Source of the DNA: Talpa occidentalis
Lineage: Eukaryota > Chordata > Mammalia > Eulipotyphla > Talpidae
Direction: 5' to 3'
NCBI RefSeq assembly: GCF_014898055.3
Contig: NW_023605194.1
Coordinates: 97,161,258 to 97,225,257, forward strand
Length of the DNA stretch: 64,000 nucleotides
Shown here: positions 32,791 to 43,864 of the stretch, piece by piece
Layout: each line of letters starts with the position of its first letter
Position numbering within the stretch: the first letter of the stretch is position 1
Notes under the pieces: model-generated
What the model was told of the DNA's origin: nothing
The model's input: only the letters and a program-made list of their open reading frames with translations
Databases searched by the model: none
Made by a program: the position numbers and the translations under genes

Positions 32791-33830
32791 CTTGTGCTTA
32801 CCAATATTACTAATCCTTAGTGCTCAGGAGGACTGCTGTGTTGGTGACAGGATTTGATTAGGTGATTTCTAACGCTTTTCAATTCTGATTTTGTCTCATA
32901 ACCCTGTGTGGACCAAAAATCCATGGACACATCTTCCCCCATCGTATCTGCCACAGACTGTACTTCCTAATCCCGTGCCCTTTGGAGCCAGGGATCTGCC
33001 CATGCCTATGACACATGCCTGTCTTCCCCTTGTTACACTCAGGAGGACAGAATGCCATCTCTCCCTTTGGAGATTGCCGATGCCTAACGTCGCTGCTCAG
33101 CAAGTCTGAAGGGACTTAAAAGTATTGAAGTGAATAATAGCCCAGAGACTGTTTTCTTGATGGAAGGAAAGGAAGAAGGTGGAGAAAGAGAAAGAGGTGA
33201 CAGATTACACAGAAGCCAATTCAGGATCAAATCCAGTGTTTTCCTTACGTTTGATTCACATTAACCTTCTGGTGTGTCGTACTTGGGAAGCAAATCAATT
33301 TCTCTCTGACGGAGATGACTAGTGCTCCTACAGCCAAATTGCCACCTCATACCCTGCTCCTTCCCTTCCAGTTTCCCAGAGTGAGGACAGGGGGCTCTGG
33401 ATCCAGCAAATCCTGAGCAGGAAGATTCATTTTGCATAGGGCTCTTCATCTCCACAGTTGCTCTCTGCCACAATTAACACCTCAGGGAGGGAATTTAAAA
33501 TCAAGTGCTTCTTTTTCAATTACCACTTAGAAAACTGTGTAATAAAACACCACGGCAAGCCTGCTTGCTCTTTTTGAAAGTCTAATTAATTCATTTGCGG
33601 AGGTTGCGTCTTGCCTGGCACTATGTCACTTGCTCATTTAAAAAGGTGCTAAGGCTTGGAATCTGTGGGTTATACTTGAACAAATCCATTTTCATGTCCC
33701 GTTTTGGGAAACTAACAGAAGAGCAGTACAGGCTGAGCCGGCCGAGGATCAACGCAAACATTCTAGGGCCCGACTGGAGAGCCTGCTTGGGGCTTCTCAA
33801 GAATCAACCACCAACTTCGCCTCATAGGCC
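32791..33830. other. Gene-free unique DNA
   Basis: No repeat recognised. 33480-33600 is AT-rich with conserved-looking words (gtctaattaattcatttgcg). The frame at 33595-33909 has no recognisable domain. Confidence 0.3.
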
Positions 33831-33960
33831 CGGGAGGCTTGGACCTAGACATGGCTTGGCCACTAACTGTTGCATGACCTTCAGTAGCCACTGCTCTTCG
33901 ATATTTTGAGGCTCAGTTTCTTCACCTGTAAAATCTTTCCTCTTAACTTTAATATTCTAA
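33830..33960 (+). repeat. MIR SINE
   Basis: ggcttggccactaactgttg, tgaccttcagtagccactgc, gaggctcagtttcttcacct, gtaaaatc. Confidence 0.7.
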
Positions 33961-34860
33961 GTCAGATCCATCTCAGCTATAACTTTATTCCCCAAATATA
34001 CCATCATCCTTCGCACATTCACCTGAAATCAGAATTTCCATAGGTCAGACTGAGCCAGGGCAGTCTTTTATTGATTTCGCTGATAATGAGTCTGTTTGAC
34101 AAGTTTTTGGTAAAAGAGTATGAAGGGGCAAAGATGAAAAGAAGTTAATTGGGTCACAAGATCCAGTCTCTCTCCACCCCCACAAATAGTTTGTGAGTGT
34201 TGTCAGAACTGTGGCCCACAATATATTGTCTAGGTCAGTTTTCTCTGGGGTTTCACTTCTTTAGCTAGGGCTCTCATTTTACAATAAGAAACTAGACAGA
34301 AATCAGAGAAGAGTTTACTTCCCTATAGTAACACTTCATTAAAATTTTCCGACGTTGCAAACCAAGTGCTCCTAGGTTCGAACTCAAGGGCAAGGGAGGT
34401 CCTGGTCACGTGCTGAGACTCGCCGAGCTGGCCAGCTGAGCATCTGGAAGGGGGACCTGGCTGGCCCAGGTCTGACCCTGAGGAACAGAACCCAAAAGTT
34501 GAGGTGAGCCCACGTGAGCTGGAGAGAACACAGGTGCAAGATAAGTCTGGAGACTGCCGGGGTCAGGAAAGGTGACACAAACTGCTGTGAACAAAGATAG
34601 ACCTGGAGAGCAGGTGGGCTCAGGGAGCCAGGTCAGCAATGCATGGGCCTGAGCAGCATAAACAAGGGGCATGCAAATATCGACACTTTCCAGGGGCCCA
34701 GCAGCTGCCCAGCAGGTGAGCCCTGTCTCAGGATGTTAGGTGTCCTTTGATGTCCTGTTGCTCCAGGTGTGACTTTGAATACCTTTCCAGGAACATCTTT
34801 TTCTTGCTACCCCTTGAGAAGCACCATGGATCTGAGGCTTTTAGTGCCTAAATTACCTTG
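33961..34860. other. Gene-free unique DNA
   Basis: Unique sequence. Overlapping minus frames 34384-34672 and a GC-rich 34390-34740 stretch with no recognised function. Confidence 0.35.
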
Positions 34861-34903
34861 TAAAAACAGTGGTGGCAAACCTCACATGCTGATGCCCTAC
34901 TGG
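34861..34903 (-). other. Candidate spliced exon, minus strand (downstream of pair)
   Basis: Minus-strand acceptor with a long pyrimidine tract (ctccgctgtcccttctccag) and donor AAG|gtaatt bracket 43 nt. One frame is open: one leading base, then 14 codons including CEVCHH, ending in phase 0. The phase of the first base fits the end of the exon at 35083-35136. The intervening 179 bp would be a compact intron. Short length makes the frame uninformative. Confidence 0.25.
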
Positions 34904-35082
34904 AGAAGGGACAGCGGAGCGTGCAACACAGGGTTGTGAGAGTGAGAGAAATGGAGGGGTGAGGCAGAGAGAGAAGGAAAGAAAACACACCAGTATGTAG
35001 TTGTGTGGCCATCTTTGCACAGGCTCGCTCAAATATTGTGCTTGGAACCGTTTGTGAGAGGAAGGACGGGAGCGCAATTTAC

Positions 35083-35136
35083 CTTCCAGAGATGGTCTGT
35101 CTCTTAAGGAATTTGTTACTTGGCTCCATTAAAAGA
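35083..35136 (-). other. Candidate spliced exon, minus strand (upstream of pair)
   Basis: Acceptor ccctcttcttcttccttaag and donor AAG|gtaaat define 54 nt. One frame is open (one base, then 17 codons, then two bases), giving an MEPSNKFLKRQ-containing peptide. The end phase fits the 34861-34903 candidate and also the 4421-4511 candidate. No family recognised. The tandem presence of two signal-quality exons 180 bp apart is the main point in its favour. Confidence 0.28.
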
Positions 35137-36124
35137 CTTAAGGAAGAAGAAGAGGGTCCTACGCCCTGTGGTGTAGCACTTCAGCTGGACCTGGAGTGAG
35201 GGAGGAGCCAGTCCCAAAAGGTCAGACTGAGCCTGGGCACCTGTGGACCCTCCACAGCAGAACCACGCTGGTGCCTGAAGCTCCCCAAGGGGCGGCAGCC
35301 AGCTGTGCTATGTGAAGAGGCGACAGGGGTGCAGCTGGATCTCTCCATTGAGCAAATGTCAAGGACTGGAGGGCAGAAGAGGCTGAATGAATAGGAAGAG
35401 GTAGTAAATCAGGTCTGTGCTTTTATACAGAAATGAATTTTGGGGGCACAATGGTGGGTTGGCAAGGGGAGGGAAAAATGTGGTTTCAGATAAGAGAAAG
35501 GACTGGGTTTTAGAGGTGACCCAAAAGATAGTTTTCCAAATGATAATTTTCAAGTGGTAGTTGGATTCTAGGTACTGACTAGTCTGAGTTCATCATCCTT
35601 GTAGTCTTTTAGACCCTCTTCTGGCGCTGGTGTGATTCCCTACCAGGAGGTGGGGATGGATGATGAGTGAAGCCCATTTCAGCTGGACCACTGTCCAGAA
35701 GGGTAGCCCTCTCCTGAAGTACATTGCAAATAGGTTTGCAATCTGGTTCCTTTGCAACTAGGGATGCTGGGATCCAGCAGGCTTGATACTTAGAGTCTTG
35801 GGGACCAAGTGGTCTGAGCTAATTCTTATCAGCCCCATCAGTCCCCAAGACTTTCTTCTAGTATAAGTATCTCCAGGATTTCTAGTTAGAGGATATGGGA
35901 AATACATCACTCATTAATATCCAATGAATCCATTTACCTGGGTACATTACTGAAGAATTGCACAAAGGGATATATTACACAAACAAGTACGATAAATTGG
36001 ACATTTGAAGTCTGCTTCATGAAAGCATCTTATCTATTAGTGTCTTCAGGCAGACAAACAAAATTTTAATTCTGCCACAATGCCAATAAATTATTTCTCC
36101 TTCAAACATTAATCAGAACCTATT
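35137..36124. other. Gene-free unique DNA
   Basis: Single-copy, no known repeat. Minus-strand frame 35359-35553 is AT-rich and not recognisable. Confidence 0.35.
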
Positions 36125-36263
36125 AAAGAAAAAAGTTCTGGCATTGGTGACTGCTTTTCTTTGTAGAGGTTGAAACATTTTCCATTTATTTGGAAACTGG
36201 CACTTTAAACCTAAGAAGTTCTAGAATCATAGACAATCTGAATGTTCTACCCACTCTTAAATA
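36125..36263 (+). repeat. Direct repeat copy 1 (139 bp)
   Basis: Identical to 37255-37393 over 139 bp except one base (c at 36151, g at 37281), at a constant offset of 1130. It covers aaagttctggcattggtga through ctacccactcttaaata. It is not part of a repeat family I recognise, so this looks like a local segmental duplication. Confidence 0.95.
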
Positions 36264-37254
36264 CTGAAAATAGTAAAACTCAATTTGACCAACTTCCCCA
36301 GAATTTATAATTGTCAGCATTAGTCTTATGGGATATATATGAACTCATGTGTATTTATTTAAAGTGTTTTAAGATTATATATAGAATCTTAACATTGTAA
36401 TTCTTGTCATTATGAAACAATTAGAAATTTTCATAATGAGTACGAAAATAACTCTTAATTCCTAAACCTTTGTACCACAGGTCACACTTTTAAATTATTA
36501 TCTCATTTTCTCTGAAACTCCCTCTGCATGAGTATATTTCTTTTAGGGCATGCAATTGTCTTCAATTCTTTCTCAGTATTTAGGTAGATACTAAGAAATT
36601 AGTGTATTCCTGAAAGCTTTACTCTGTACTGGATATCGTTTTCCATTTACTTTGGGAGCAAATTCAAATTATTGAGTACTTTACAAATACTTACTATGTA
36701 TATCATTTTGTGCTTGGTGCTATGAAGAAACAATAGAAGTAGAAGATGTATTACCTACCTTGAAGGAGCCGAGAGAATTGCTAAAGACACAGGCACAATG
36801 ACTAATAATACAGTGACTAAATAAATAAGTGACTAAATGACCAATAATACAGTGAAGGAATTAAGGGACTGAGTGAATAGTAAGGATTGGGAGACAGAAT
36901 GGCACAGAAAATGAGCACTGGCTGGGAAACTAGAGATTTATGTTTTAGTCCTAACTATCCATAGGTAGTAACAGTACATTTATATGTGATAATACATTTC
37001 ATAAAGTACCTTCACATATTATCTCATTTAATCCTGAGAAACAGATACTATGATCTTTAGCACATGAGGGGACATTGATGTCCCAAATGTTTTGTCATTA
37101 CTTATATTAAATCATCTAGTTAAATGGCAGAAATAGTTCTCAAACAGTTTCACTTCCAAGTCTGGATCTCCTTCTATTTTACCACATTTGTGTGACCTTA
37201 GACAAGTCACTGGCCTTATCTAATCTTCGTAATGTAATTAAAAAATGTGATTTA
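36264..37254. repeat. Old MIR/L2-type fragments between the direct repeats
   Basis: 36600-36760 (attgagtactttacaaatac, tgcttggtgctatgaagaaa) and 36900-37240 (gaaactagagatttatgttt, taatcctgagaaacagatac, gtgtgaccttagacaagtca) resemble diverged MIR and L2/MIR3 pieces. 36264-36600 is AT-rich without a family call. Confidence 0.4.
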
Positions 37255-37393
37255 AAAGAAAAAAGTTCTGGCATTGGTGAGTGCTTTTCTTTGTAGAGGT
37301 TGAAACATTTTCCATTTATTTGGAAACTGGCACTTTAAACCTAAGAAGTTCTAGAATCATAGACAATCTGAATGTTCTACCCACTCTTAAATA
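37255..37393 (+). repeat. Direct repeat copy 2 (139 bp)
   Basis: Second copy of the 36125-36263 segment with one substitution. The sequences flanking the two copies diverge immediately, so the event was a clean local duplication or an assembly duplication. Confidence 0.95.
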
Positions 37394-37429
37394 ATGTTTT
37401 ACCAACAAAACCGAGTTTTACTGAGGCGT

Positions 37430-38245
37430 TTGACCTACATTTTCTCTTTTTTTAAAAAAAATATTTATTTTTAACTAGGTTCTATTGGGGTACCCCATCA
37501 AGTATTCCCACTGTAGTGCACCTGCAACTCACCCATTGTCCACCACCTGAGACCATTGTGCTTCCTCCCCTCTGTGTTCTTACCCCTCCTCCATCCGCTC
37601 CCTCCCTGGTGCTTCAGTTCTGTAGTCAGCTGTAAGGGTTAGTTTTTCAGCTTCTCTTTAAGTGACTACTAATCTAGTTACTTTATATTCCATATATTAG
37701 TGACACCATCAAGTATTTATCTTTCTCCTTCTGACTTATTTTACTTAGGATTATCCCTTCAAGCTCCATTCATGTTGCTGCAAATGGCATGAGTTTGTCT
37801 TTTTAGATTGCGGAGTAATATTCCGTGGTATATATATACCACACCTTCTTGATCCACTCCACTGTTCTGGGGCACTTATGTGGTTTCCATAATTTAACTA
37901 CAGTACATCAGTATTTTCTTTATATAGAGGCATGTTTTTTATTTATTTATTTATTTGTTTGTTTGTTTGTTTTATTTATACATGCACTGGGTACAGTCAG
38001 AAGCGCAGGAGGGTGAGAGAATTCACCAGAGCCAGAGCGGGGAGCAGAGCAGGCAGAAGGACCGAAGTACACTGCTGAGGGGAGCAGCGGACGGCAGGAG
38101 AGGTCTGCGCGCCATGTGGGACCCTCCTCCGGTGGCCGGGGAGCAGCCGGGGATCGAACTGGCGCCGCAGAGGCCGCGGGCCACTTCACAACCCAGTGCT
38201 CAACCGCTGCGCCACTGGGGAGGCCCAGTATTTTCTAATGTGGGC
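37430..38245 (-). repeat. L1 LINE 3' end (antisense), SINE nested
   Basis: Reverse-complement L1 3' UTR/ORF2 end: tctattggggtaccccatca, gtcagctgtaagggttagtt, cttctgacttattttactta, caagctccattcatgttgct, gtaatattccgtggtatata, gatccactccactgttctgg. A SINE interrupts it at 37920. Degraded. Confidence 0.7.
37920..38225 (-). mobile_element. Young tRNA-derived SINE with 3' extension
   Basis: Minus-strand copy in an antisense L1. Target-site duplication cagtattttct at 37909-37919 and 38226-38236. It belongs to the young subfamily with the extra gctccccggccaccgg segment in the head-body junction (complement of ggtggccggggagcagccgg at 38131-38150). Beyond the A-rich tail it carries the shared extension acatgcctcta (complement at 37925-37935). 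Few differences from the 42318 copy. Confidence 0.93.
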
Positions 38246-38535
38246 TGCAGGGAATGTTTATTCGTTGTGTGGGACAGTAATCAGCAACAACTCTGTTTAG
38301 GAAATGTCAATTTAAACAAAGTTTAACAATTTCTTAGTAATTAAGAAAGTATTTGTTAATCACAATTTTATTATATACTAGAGCATTTATTTATACATAT
38401 GTATTTTAAGATATTATTAAAATTATTGATTTCTTAATTAAAATAATTTTACAAAAGCCTCTTGGAGATTTTAGTATGCTAATGAATATCACAAATAACC
38501 AAGAGAAGTTATAAGATAGATTCAGATTCTGACCA
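38246..38535. other. AT-rich gene-free stretch
   Basis: AT-rich, low-information sequence, no family called. Confidence 0.35.
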
Positions 38536-38536
38536 A

Positions 38537-38816
38537 TTTTTTAAAAAAGATTTATTTATTTATGCCTACAAAAACTGGGGTGTTGACCAGAAGTGTCGGG
38601 GTGGGGGGGGTTGAGAGGATTCACCAGAGAGAGTGGGGAGCAGAATGGGCAGATCTACTGAAATACACTGCTAAGGGGAGCAGCAGGCAAGACAGGAGAG
38701 GTCTGCTGTGCCATGTGGGTAGCTCCCTGGCTGGCTGGGAATCGAATTTCTACTGCAGTGTCTGGCAATAGCTTGATAGAGCTGAGACTTTACCCCCTGC
38801 ACCATCAGGGAGGCCC
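38537..38816 (-). mobile_element. Lineage-specific tRNA-derived SINE, older body type
   Basis: Minus-strand copy with T-run and gatttatttatttatgccta tail, and body tccagtagatct (on the complement). The head is strongly diverged (cttgatagagctgagacttt). A G-run lies at 38600-38609. I could not define a clean target-site duplication, consistent with age. Confidence 0.85.
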
Positions 38817-39860
38817 CAAAATAAAGTTTTTTATGGTCCTTGAATATCTCACATTTAATAACTCGATTTAGTAAATGGTGTTTAATCTTAGAGAAGAAAT
38901 GATGTCAGAGGACAGAAGTGAAAGGGAAGAGGTTCCTGGAAGAAAGGTAGGGTATGGCCAGGATGGGCTGCCTGAAGGTTTCCCAGGTGAGAGCATCAGC
39001 AAGACCAAGGCGGAGATGTCTGTCTGCCAGAAATAGTTCTTAGTGGTGATTGGGAGATCAATAGGAACCTGGATCATTACGTTGGGGAAAAAAAACACAA
39101 GAGACCTTGAATGCCAGCATATTGGATATTGATGTTAAGCTCCCAATTTCCTTTCCCCAGTGAGTAGCAACAAATCTTTTTGGGAGCTAATTCTCAGCTT
39201 ATGGGGTGTGCCTTGGCATTAGGATTATCTCCACCCACTTGGTGGTGATGGGTTCAAGAATTAGTATGTGAGCTGGAGAAATTGAGATAGTGCTTTTATT
39301 ATTCACAATATGTATAGCTCCTCCTGGGGGGCCCCACTGTTTTTAGGTGTGATCACGAGGCTCAATTTTACCAATGGAAGTGAACCCAGGTGTGCTTCTG
39401 GCAATGTCACGACAAGGGCTGTTCCTTCAGTTTTGATGCTGGAATGAAGATGATTTGCAGGCAAAACTGCAGCCAATCCATAATGGATCCAATGTAATGA
39501 GCAAGAAACAAACCCTTGTAAATCACACCAAATTTAGACTAATAAAGAGATAAAAGAAAAGATCTGCTAGATGTCTTTTGGAAAGTTTCTCTTGACCCTT
39601 AAAAAAAAAGCCACAAAGAGTAAATCTCCCATTCGGGGAAGGTCTGGAGGGGATGCTTAACCCCTGATTCTACCACTCAGCAACCTAATTCCCAAGGCAG
39701 ACTAGGCTCTGCATGAAGCTAAAGTTGGAGAGACAGAAGGAGCCCTCTAGATCTTAATGTCCTGAGCCATCCTGAACTCCAGATTTTCTTTTTCAAACTA
39801 TTACAAATTGGGTTTTGCTTGTAGTTGAACATATCCTGATTCACAAAACTAAAGAGTGAG
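38817..39860. other. Gene-free unique DNA
   Basis: No repeat recognised. The splice-like caggtgag at 38981-38988 lacks a matching acceptor. Minus frame 38868-39098 is not recognisable. Confidence 0.35.
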
Positions 39861-39869
39861 CGTGGATCT

Positions 39870-40300
39870 TGGGGTTTGGGACTATTGGAAGATTTTGACT
39901 AGGCAGTGATGAGATAAAGCCAATGTATTAAAATGAATCATGTAGCATCTGTGAACAAATGTTCAAAATAGATTGAAAGAGAGAAGAAGGAAGCAAGAGA
40001 ACCAGGTCCAGGAAAATGACAATAATCCACAGATAGTAAATAGGAAATTAGTAAGCAAGTGAGGGAGGAGTGAGAAGCATTTTGAAGAAATGACAAGAAT
40101 CAGGATCTGATGAAGAAGCAGGCATCAAATTCAACATTTGCAGAACTGTGAGAACGCTGGGGTCTTTGTTGAATAGGGAAGAAGAGAGGAGAAATCAACT
40201 AGGGATATAGATGATGATGGTTTGGTTTGGACATAATAACTTTGGGATGGAAGCAAGAAAATAATGCAATTAAAAACACTTGTGGGGAGTCAACTTTGTG
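39870..40300 (+). repeat. L2 LINE internal fragment
   Basis: gaggcattgatgagataaa-like, then gggatatagatgatgatggt and ggtttggacataataacttt follow the L2 order ('...ttggatatgtgg...gtctggagctcaggag'). Diverged. Confidence 0.45.
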
Positions 40301-40470
40301 CCAGGTGCTAAACATATTAAGCAAAAGAAAACCTAGTTCATTTTCTGACCACCTCCTCCCCCCACCCCCAAAAGAGAGGCAGTGGCAAACAAATGAATTG
40401 CAGTACAATGATAAAAAGTGCACGGTTTAGAGGTAGCAGAGAGATGGGAGATGTAAGATGTAGGTGAGGT

Positions 40471-40960
40471 TGTTAGGGGGAAATGATGTCCTGAGCTAAT
40501 CCCATACAGGCTTTGTGGACCCCACCCCCACTCCAGACTAAAGCCATCAAGACTCTGGGAAAGACAAATCCCATCACCACCAAGGGAGGGTGGCTGGGAC
40601 CTGAGGGTGGAGTTGGGCAGCCAGGTTGGATATAAAAAACCAAACACGTGGGCCTTGGGCTCTCTCTCTCTCTGGCTCGCGATCGCTCGCCTCCTGGCTT
40701 CACCGCTCCTGGCTGGCGGCGAACTCTGAGAGCGCCATTTTGGGATTCCTGATCGGCGGATTGGGTAGGACTCATTTAAAACTTTGTCTCCCACTTTTCT
40801 CCCAGAGCTGTACATTTCCTCATTTCCCTTTCCCTTGTAAATAAACCTTTTATTAACCTTTCACGTGTGCCTGCAGTAGAGCATTGATAAGTCCTTTTAA
40901 GCGCGCGGGTGAGGACCCACAGTCAGGCACCCCGTTTTGTATCGGGGTTGCTCTACAACA
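40471..40960 (+). mobile_element. Solo LTR of an endogenous gammaretrovirus-like (class I) element
   Basis: 490 bp with terminal inverted repeats TGTT...AACA and a perfect 4-bp target-site duplication aggt (40467-40470, 40961-40964). It has a TATA-like ggatataaaaaacc at 40629-40642 followed by a pyrimidine and CpG-bearing initiator region (about 40660-40740), and an AATAAA polyadenylation signal at 40841-40846. The 4-bp duplication suits the class I (gammaretrovirus-like) integrases. No internal sequence or second LTR adjoins it, so this is a solo LTR left by recombination. The minus-strand frame 40333-40815 is an artefact of the LTR. Confidence 0.85.
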
Positions 40961-40969
40961 AGGTGAGAA

Positions 40970-41640
40970 TTTATGAGATCAGAACTGTCAAAACAGAACA
41001 TTTGTAAGGAGGTGATAGACAAAGACATACAGGGGTTGAAACTTCAAGAGTGCCAAGATACAGAGGGAACTGGACACAGCAAAAGTGAAGGCAGATTTGG
41101 GTTAGTCACCACTTTCACCCACTTACTGGTTTCATGTCTTTGGGGTAGTTATTTTGTGGGTCTCCTACTCCTAAGCGGCCTGTTTGGCCACCATTTTGTT
41201 AAATCCTAAACAAGATCAAATAACCCTCTCAGTTAGGTACAGAGACCAAACCTGCAAGGTGCCCTTCAAATCAAACAAGAGCACAAAGCTAGATCATGCT
41301 GGGAAGGCTATGCATCATGAGGTATGACCAGGAACACCTGGGGGGCTGAGGACTGATGTATAACAAAGGACCCCAGAAGCTGATCAATGGAAGCCTTGTT
41401 GATAGGATTAAAACCATGGCTGGGGAACTAGGGCATGATCTCAATGACAATACCAAGTCATTAAATAGATAAGAAGTGCCTATAGGGCAGACTCACAATC
41501 CCTGGTCTTCTACATTCTTCCCCTTTCTTTAATCTCCTTCCCATTCCTTTTTCTCTATCCCCTTATGCTGTATATCAATAAAAAGGCCAGAATCTTGCTC
41601 TTCAGCAGCATCCTGCATTATGTAGCCTGCTTTAGGATTT
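40970..41640. repeat. Possible older LTR fragment
   Basis: Contains cagtcattaaatagataaga, pyrimidine-rich tcccctttctttaatctcct and an AATAAA at 41578, after which ggccagaatcttgctcttca leads towards a potential U5-like end. Without clear terminal repeats this is only a suspicion of a second, more ancient ERV LTR. Confidence 0.3.
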
Positions 41641-42302
41641 CCATTTCTTTATCAGTGTGATGTTGCCCGGTGCAACTTATTTGACCATGGGAAGCTTTAA
41701 TTTCCTTCTCCATAAAGGGAGTTACAAGAGAAGTTACTGCCTTACTTTGTCAGGAAAATTAAAGATATGTCTCATGTGAAATACTTCATACTCTAGCAAA
41801 TAGATATTGATATTTATGTTCAGGAAATATTACCCTTATTTTCTTCACCATCAGTATTACTATTAGTAATTATTATTCCATCCTCAACACAACCATTCAT
41901 TTACTCATGAGTCTGCAGTTTGTTTAGGGATGGTAGACATTTCTGTTTGATGAGCTGGCAGCTGCAGTGACTGAAGGGGTTGGGGGGTCTACACCCAAGG
42001 TAACTCACTTCCAAATTGGCCAATGGTGCTTTATTTGGCAGCGTGCTCAGCTGGGGCCTCAGTGCCTCTCTCCATGGAACCCTCCAGGAAGGAGCTACTT
42101 TTTCTTCCTCACAGGATGATGGTTGAGTACTCTGGAGACAGGAGGTGGAAACTGCCAAATTCTTAAGCTCATGACCCAGAAACTAGCCCAGCATTTCTTC
42201 TGCTTTATTCTATTGGTCAAGGAATCAAGAGCCTATTCATATGGCCAGCTTTCAATTACCATATAATGGGATAAAAAGAACAACTTAGAGAATCCTGTTA
42301 TC
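41641..42302. other. MIR-like remnant then unique DNA
   Basis: 41650-41800 (ttgcccggtgcaacttattt, ttccttctccataaaggga) is MIR-like. The rest, including 41901-42158, has no recognisable product. Confidence 0.4.
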
Positions 42303-42317
42303 AGAAAGCAGAGTCTT

Positions 42318-42655
42318 TTTTTTTTTTTTTTTTTTTTTTAAAAATTTTTTTTTTTTTTAGAGGCATGTTTTATTTATTTGTTTGCTGGTTTGTTTGTTTG
42401 TTTTGTTTATACATGCACTGGGTACAGTCAGAAGCGCGGAGGGTGAGAGAATTCACCAGAGCCAGAGCAGGGAGCAGAGCAGGCAGAAGGACCGAAGTAC
42501 ACTGCTGAGGGGAGCAGCGGGCGGCAGGAGAGGTCTGCGCGCCATGTGGGACCCTCCTCCGGTGGCCGGGGAGCAGCCGGGGATCGAACCGGCGCCGCAG
42601 AGGCCGCGGGCAGCCTCGCAACCCAGCTCTCAACCGCTGCCCCACCGGGGAGGCC
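42318..42655 (-). mobile_element. Young tRNA-derived SINE with 3' extension and double A-run
   Basis: Minus-strand copy with perfect 15-bp target-site duplication agaaagcagagtctt (42303-42317, 42656-42670). It has the young-subfamily head-body insertion and, past the tail, the shared acatgcctcta motif (complement 42358-42368). Two long A/T-runs (42318-42338 and 42344-42357) flank a short interruption outside the motif. The 102- and 96-codon frames are SINE shadows. Confidence 0.95.
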
Positions 42656-42717
42656 AGAAAGCAGAGTCTTGAAGACACAGACCTCTGGAAAAATGTTTGT
42701 GGATTAAAAGCAAAGTT

Positions 42718-42984
42718 GGGCCTCCCTGATGGCGCAGGCGGTTGAGCACTGCACTGTGAAGCTGTCCGCAGCCTCTGCAGTGCGGGTTTGATCCTGGCCT
42801 GCCAGCGAGAATCCCACGTGGTGCAGCAGACCTCTTCTGTCTCAAACCACTGCTCCCCTCAGCAGTGTATTTCAGTCGATCTGCCTGTTCTGTTCCCTGC
42901 TCTGTCTCTGGTGAATCCTCTCACCCTCCTGCGCATCTGGCCTATACCCCGGTTCTTGTATAAATAAATAAAAATCTTTTTTAA
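42718..42984 (+). mobile_element. Lineage-specific tRNA-derived SINE, older body type
   Basis: Head gggcctccctgatggcgcag, B box ggtttgatcct, older body (ttcagtcgatctgcctgttc, ctggcctataccccggttct) and target-site duplication aaaagcaaagtt (42706-42717 and 42985-42996). It lies 62 bp from the oppositely oriented 42318 copy. Confidence 0.92.
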
Positions 42985-42996
42985 AAAAGCAAAGTT

Positions 42997-43800
42997 TTTG
43001 TGATACACATTTGAAAGGACCTCTACTAAAATATTCTATTAATAAAACTCAAATTCAATTACAAATTGAAATAGATTACGGTCTTTTAAATTTGGAATAA
43101 AAGCTAAGAGTTCTGATGGAAAACTCCAAATTATAGAAGTGAATGTTAGATCTGAAAGGACCTTCCAGACCCTCGACAACCGCCCTTTGTGTATGTGTGG
43201 TTGTGGAACACGCTTGGGAAAAACATGAGTCTGAGACCCTGCAGCCAAGTATGAACAGCATTCAGTTGGGCATTGGGGGAGACTCAGACACGTAGCTGTG
43301 TCAACAGTATAACGTCACTCTCAGGTTATCCTCTCACGCTTGTTTGGGAGTGAGGGGGAATAGGTGAAAAGTGTAACCTCAAATGAAGACATCAACTGCA
43401 GTTTAATTCATCCACACATATTAGCCTGAAATGTCACCTCCTTTATTCCTCAGCAAATACTCCTCTGTGTGAAACACAATATTTCCAAATGCCTTTTTGA
43501 TCTGATGTAAAGCAGCACTTTTTAAGTTGGTTTGTCACATTCCCAGGATTTTACATCCAGATGATAAATAATTCTGTCCTGTAGCACAGATCTGACTTTC
43601 CAGCCTAGAGAGAAAGTTGGGACTATCAATCTAGAGAGTACTGACAAGGCGTGGGGAGATCAAGATTCTGATCCCACGGCAGCCCAACTTAATAGGGCTT
43701 TATGATGTACTTGCTTTAACTCTGAGCTTTTGTGCTTACATCAGCAAGTCGAATAGTTTTCTGTAAATGTGCTCTAAGTTTCTTCCCAACTTTCTGTGTC
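42997..43800. other. Gene-free unique DNA
   Basis: No repeats recognised. The two minus-strand frames at 43039-43261 are offset readings of one sequence. Confidence 0.35.
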
Positions 43801-43803
43801 AAG

Positions 43804-43864
43804 GATTTCATGATGGAGGTTGCTGGGAGAATGTGAAGAATCCCGAGAGACCCATAGTCACAAG
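43804..43864 (+). other. Candidate spliced exon, plus strand
   Basis: Acceptor tctgtgtcaag, preceded by a pyrimidine tract (ctaagtttcttcccaacttt), and donor AAG|gtgaga bracket 61 nt. One frame is open: two leading bases, 19 codons beginning FHDGGCWENV, two trailing bases. The region downstream to about 44560 is conserved-looking. Not assigned to any family. Coding, lncRNA or decoy all remain possible. Confidence 0.28.

Noticed and set aside
40333..40815. 160-codon minus-strand open frame
   Set aside because: It spans the solo LTR on the strand opposite to its promoter and has no retroviral or other domain.
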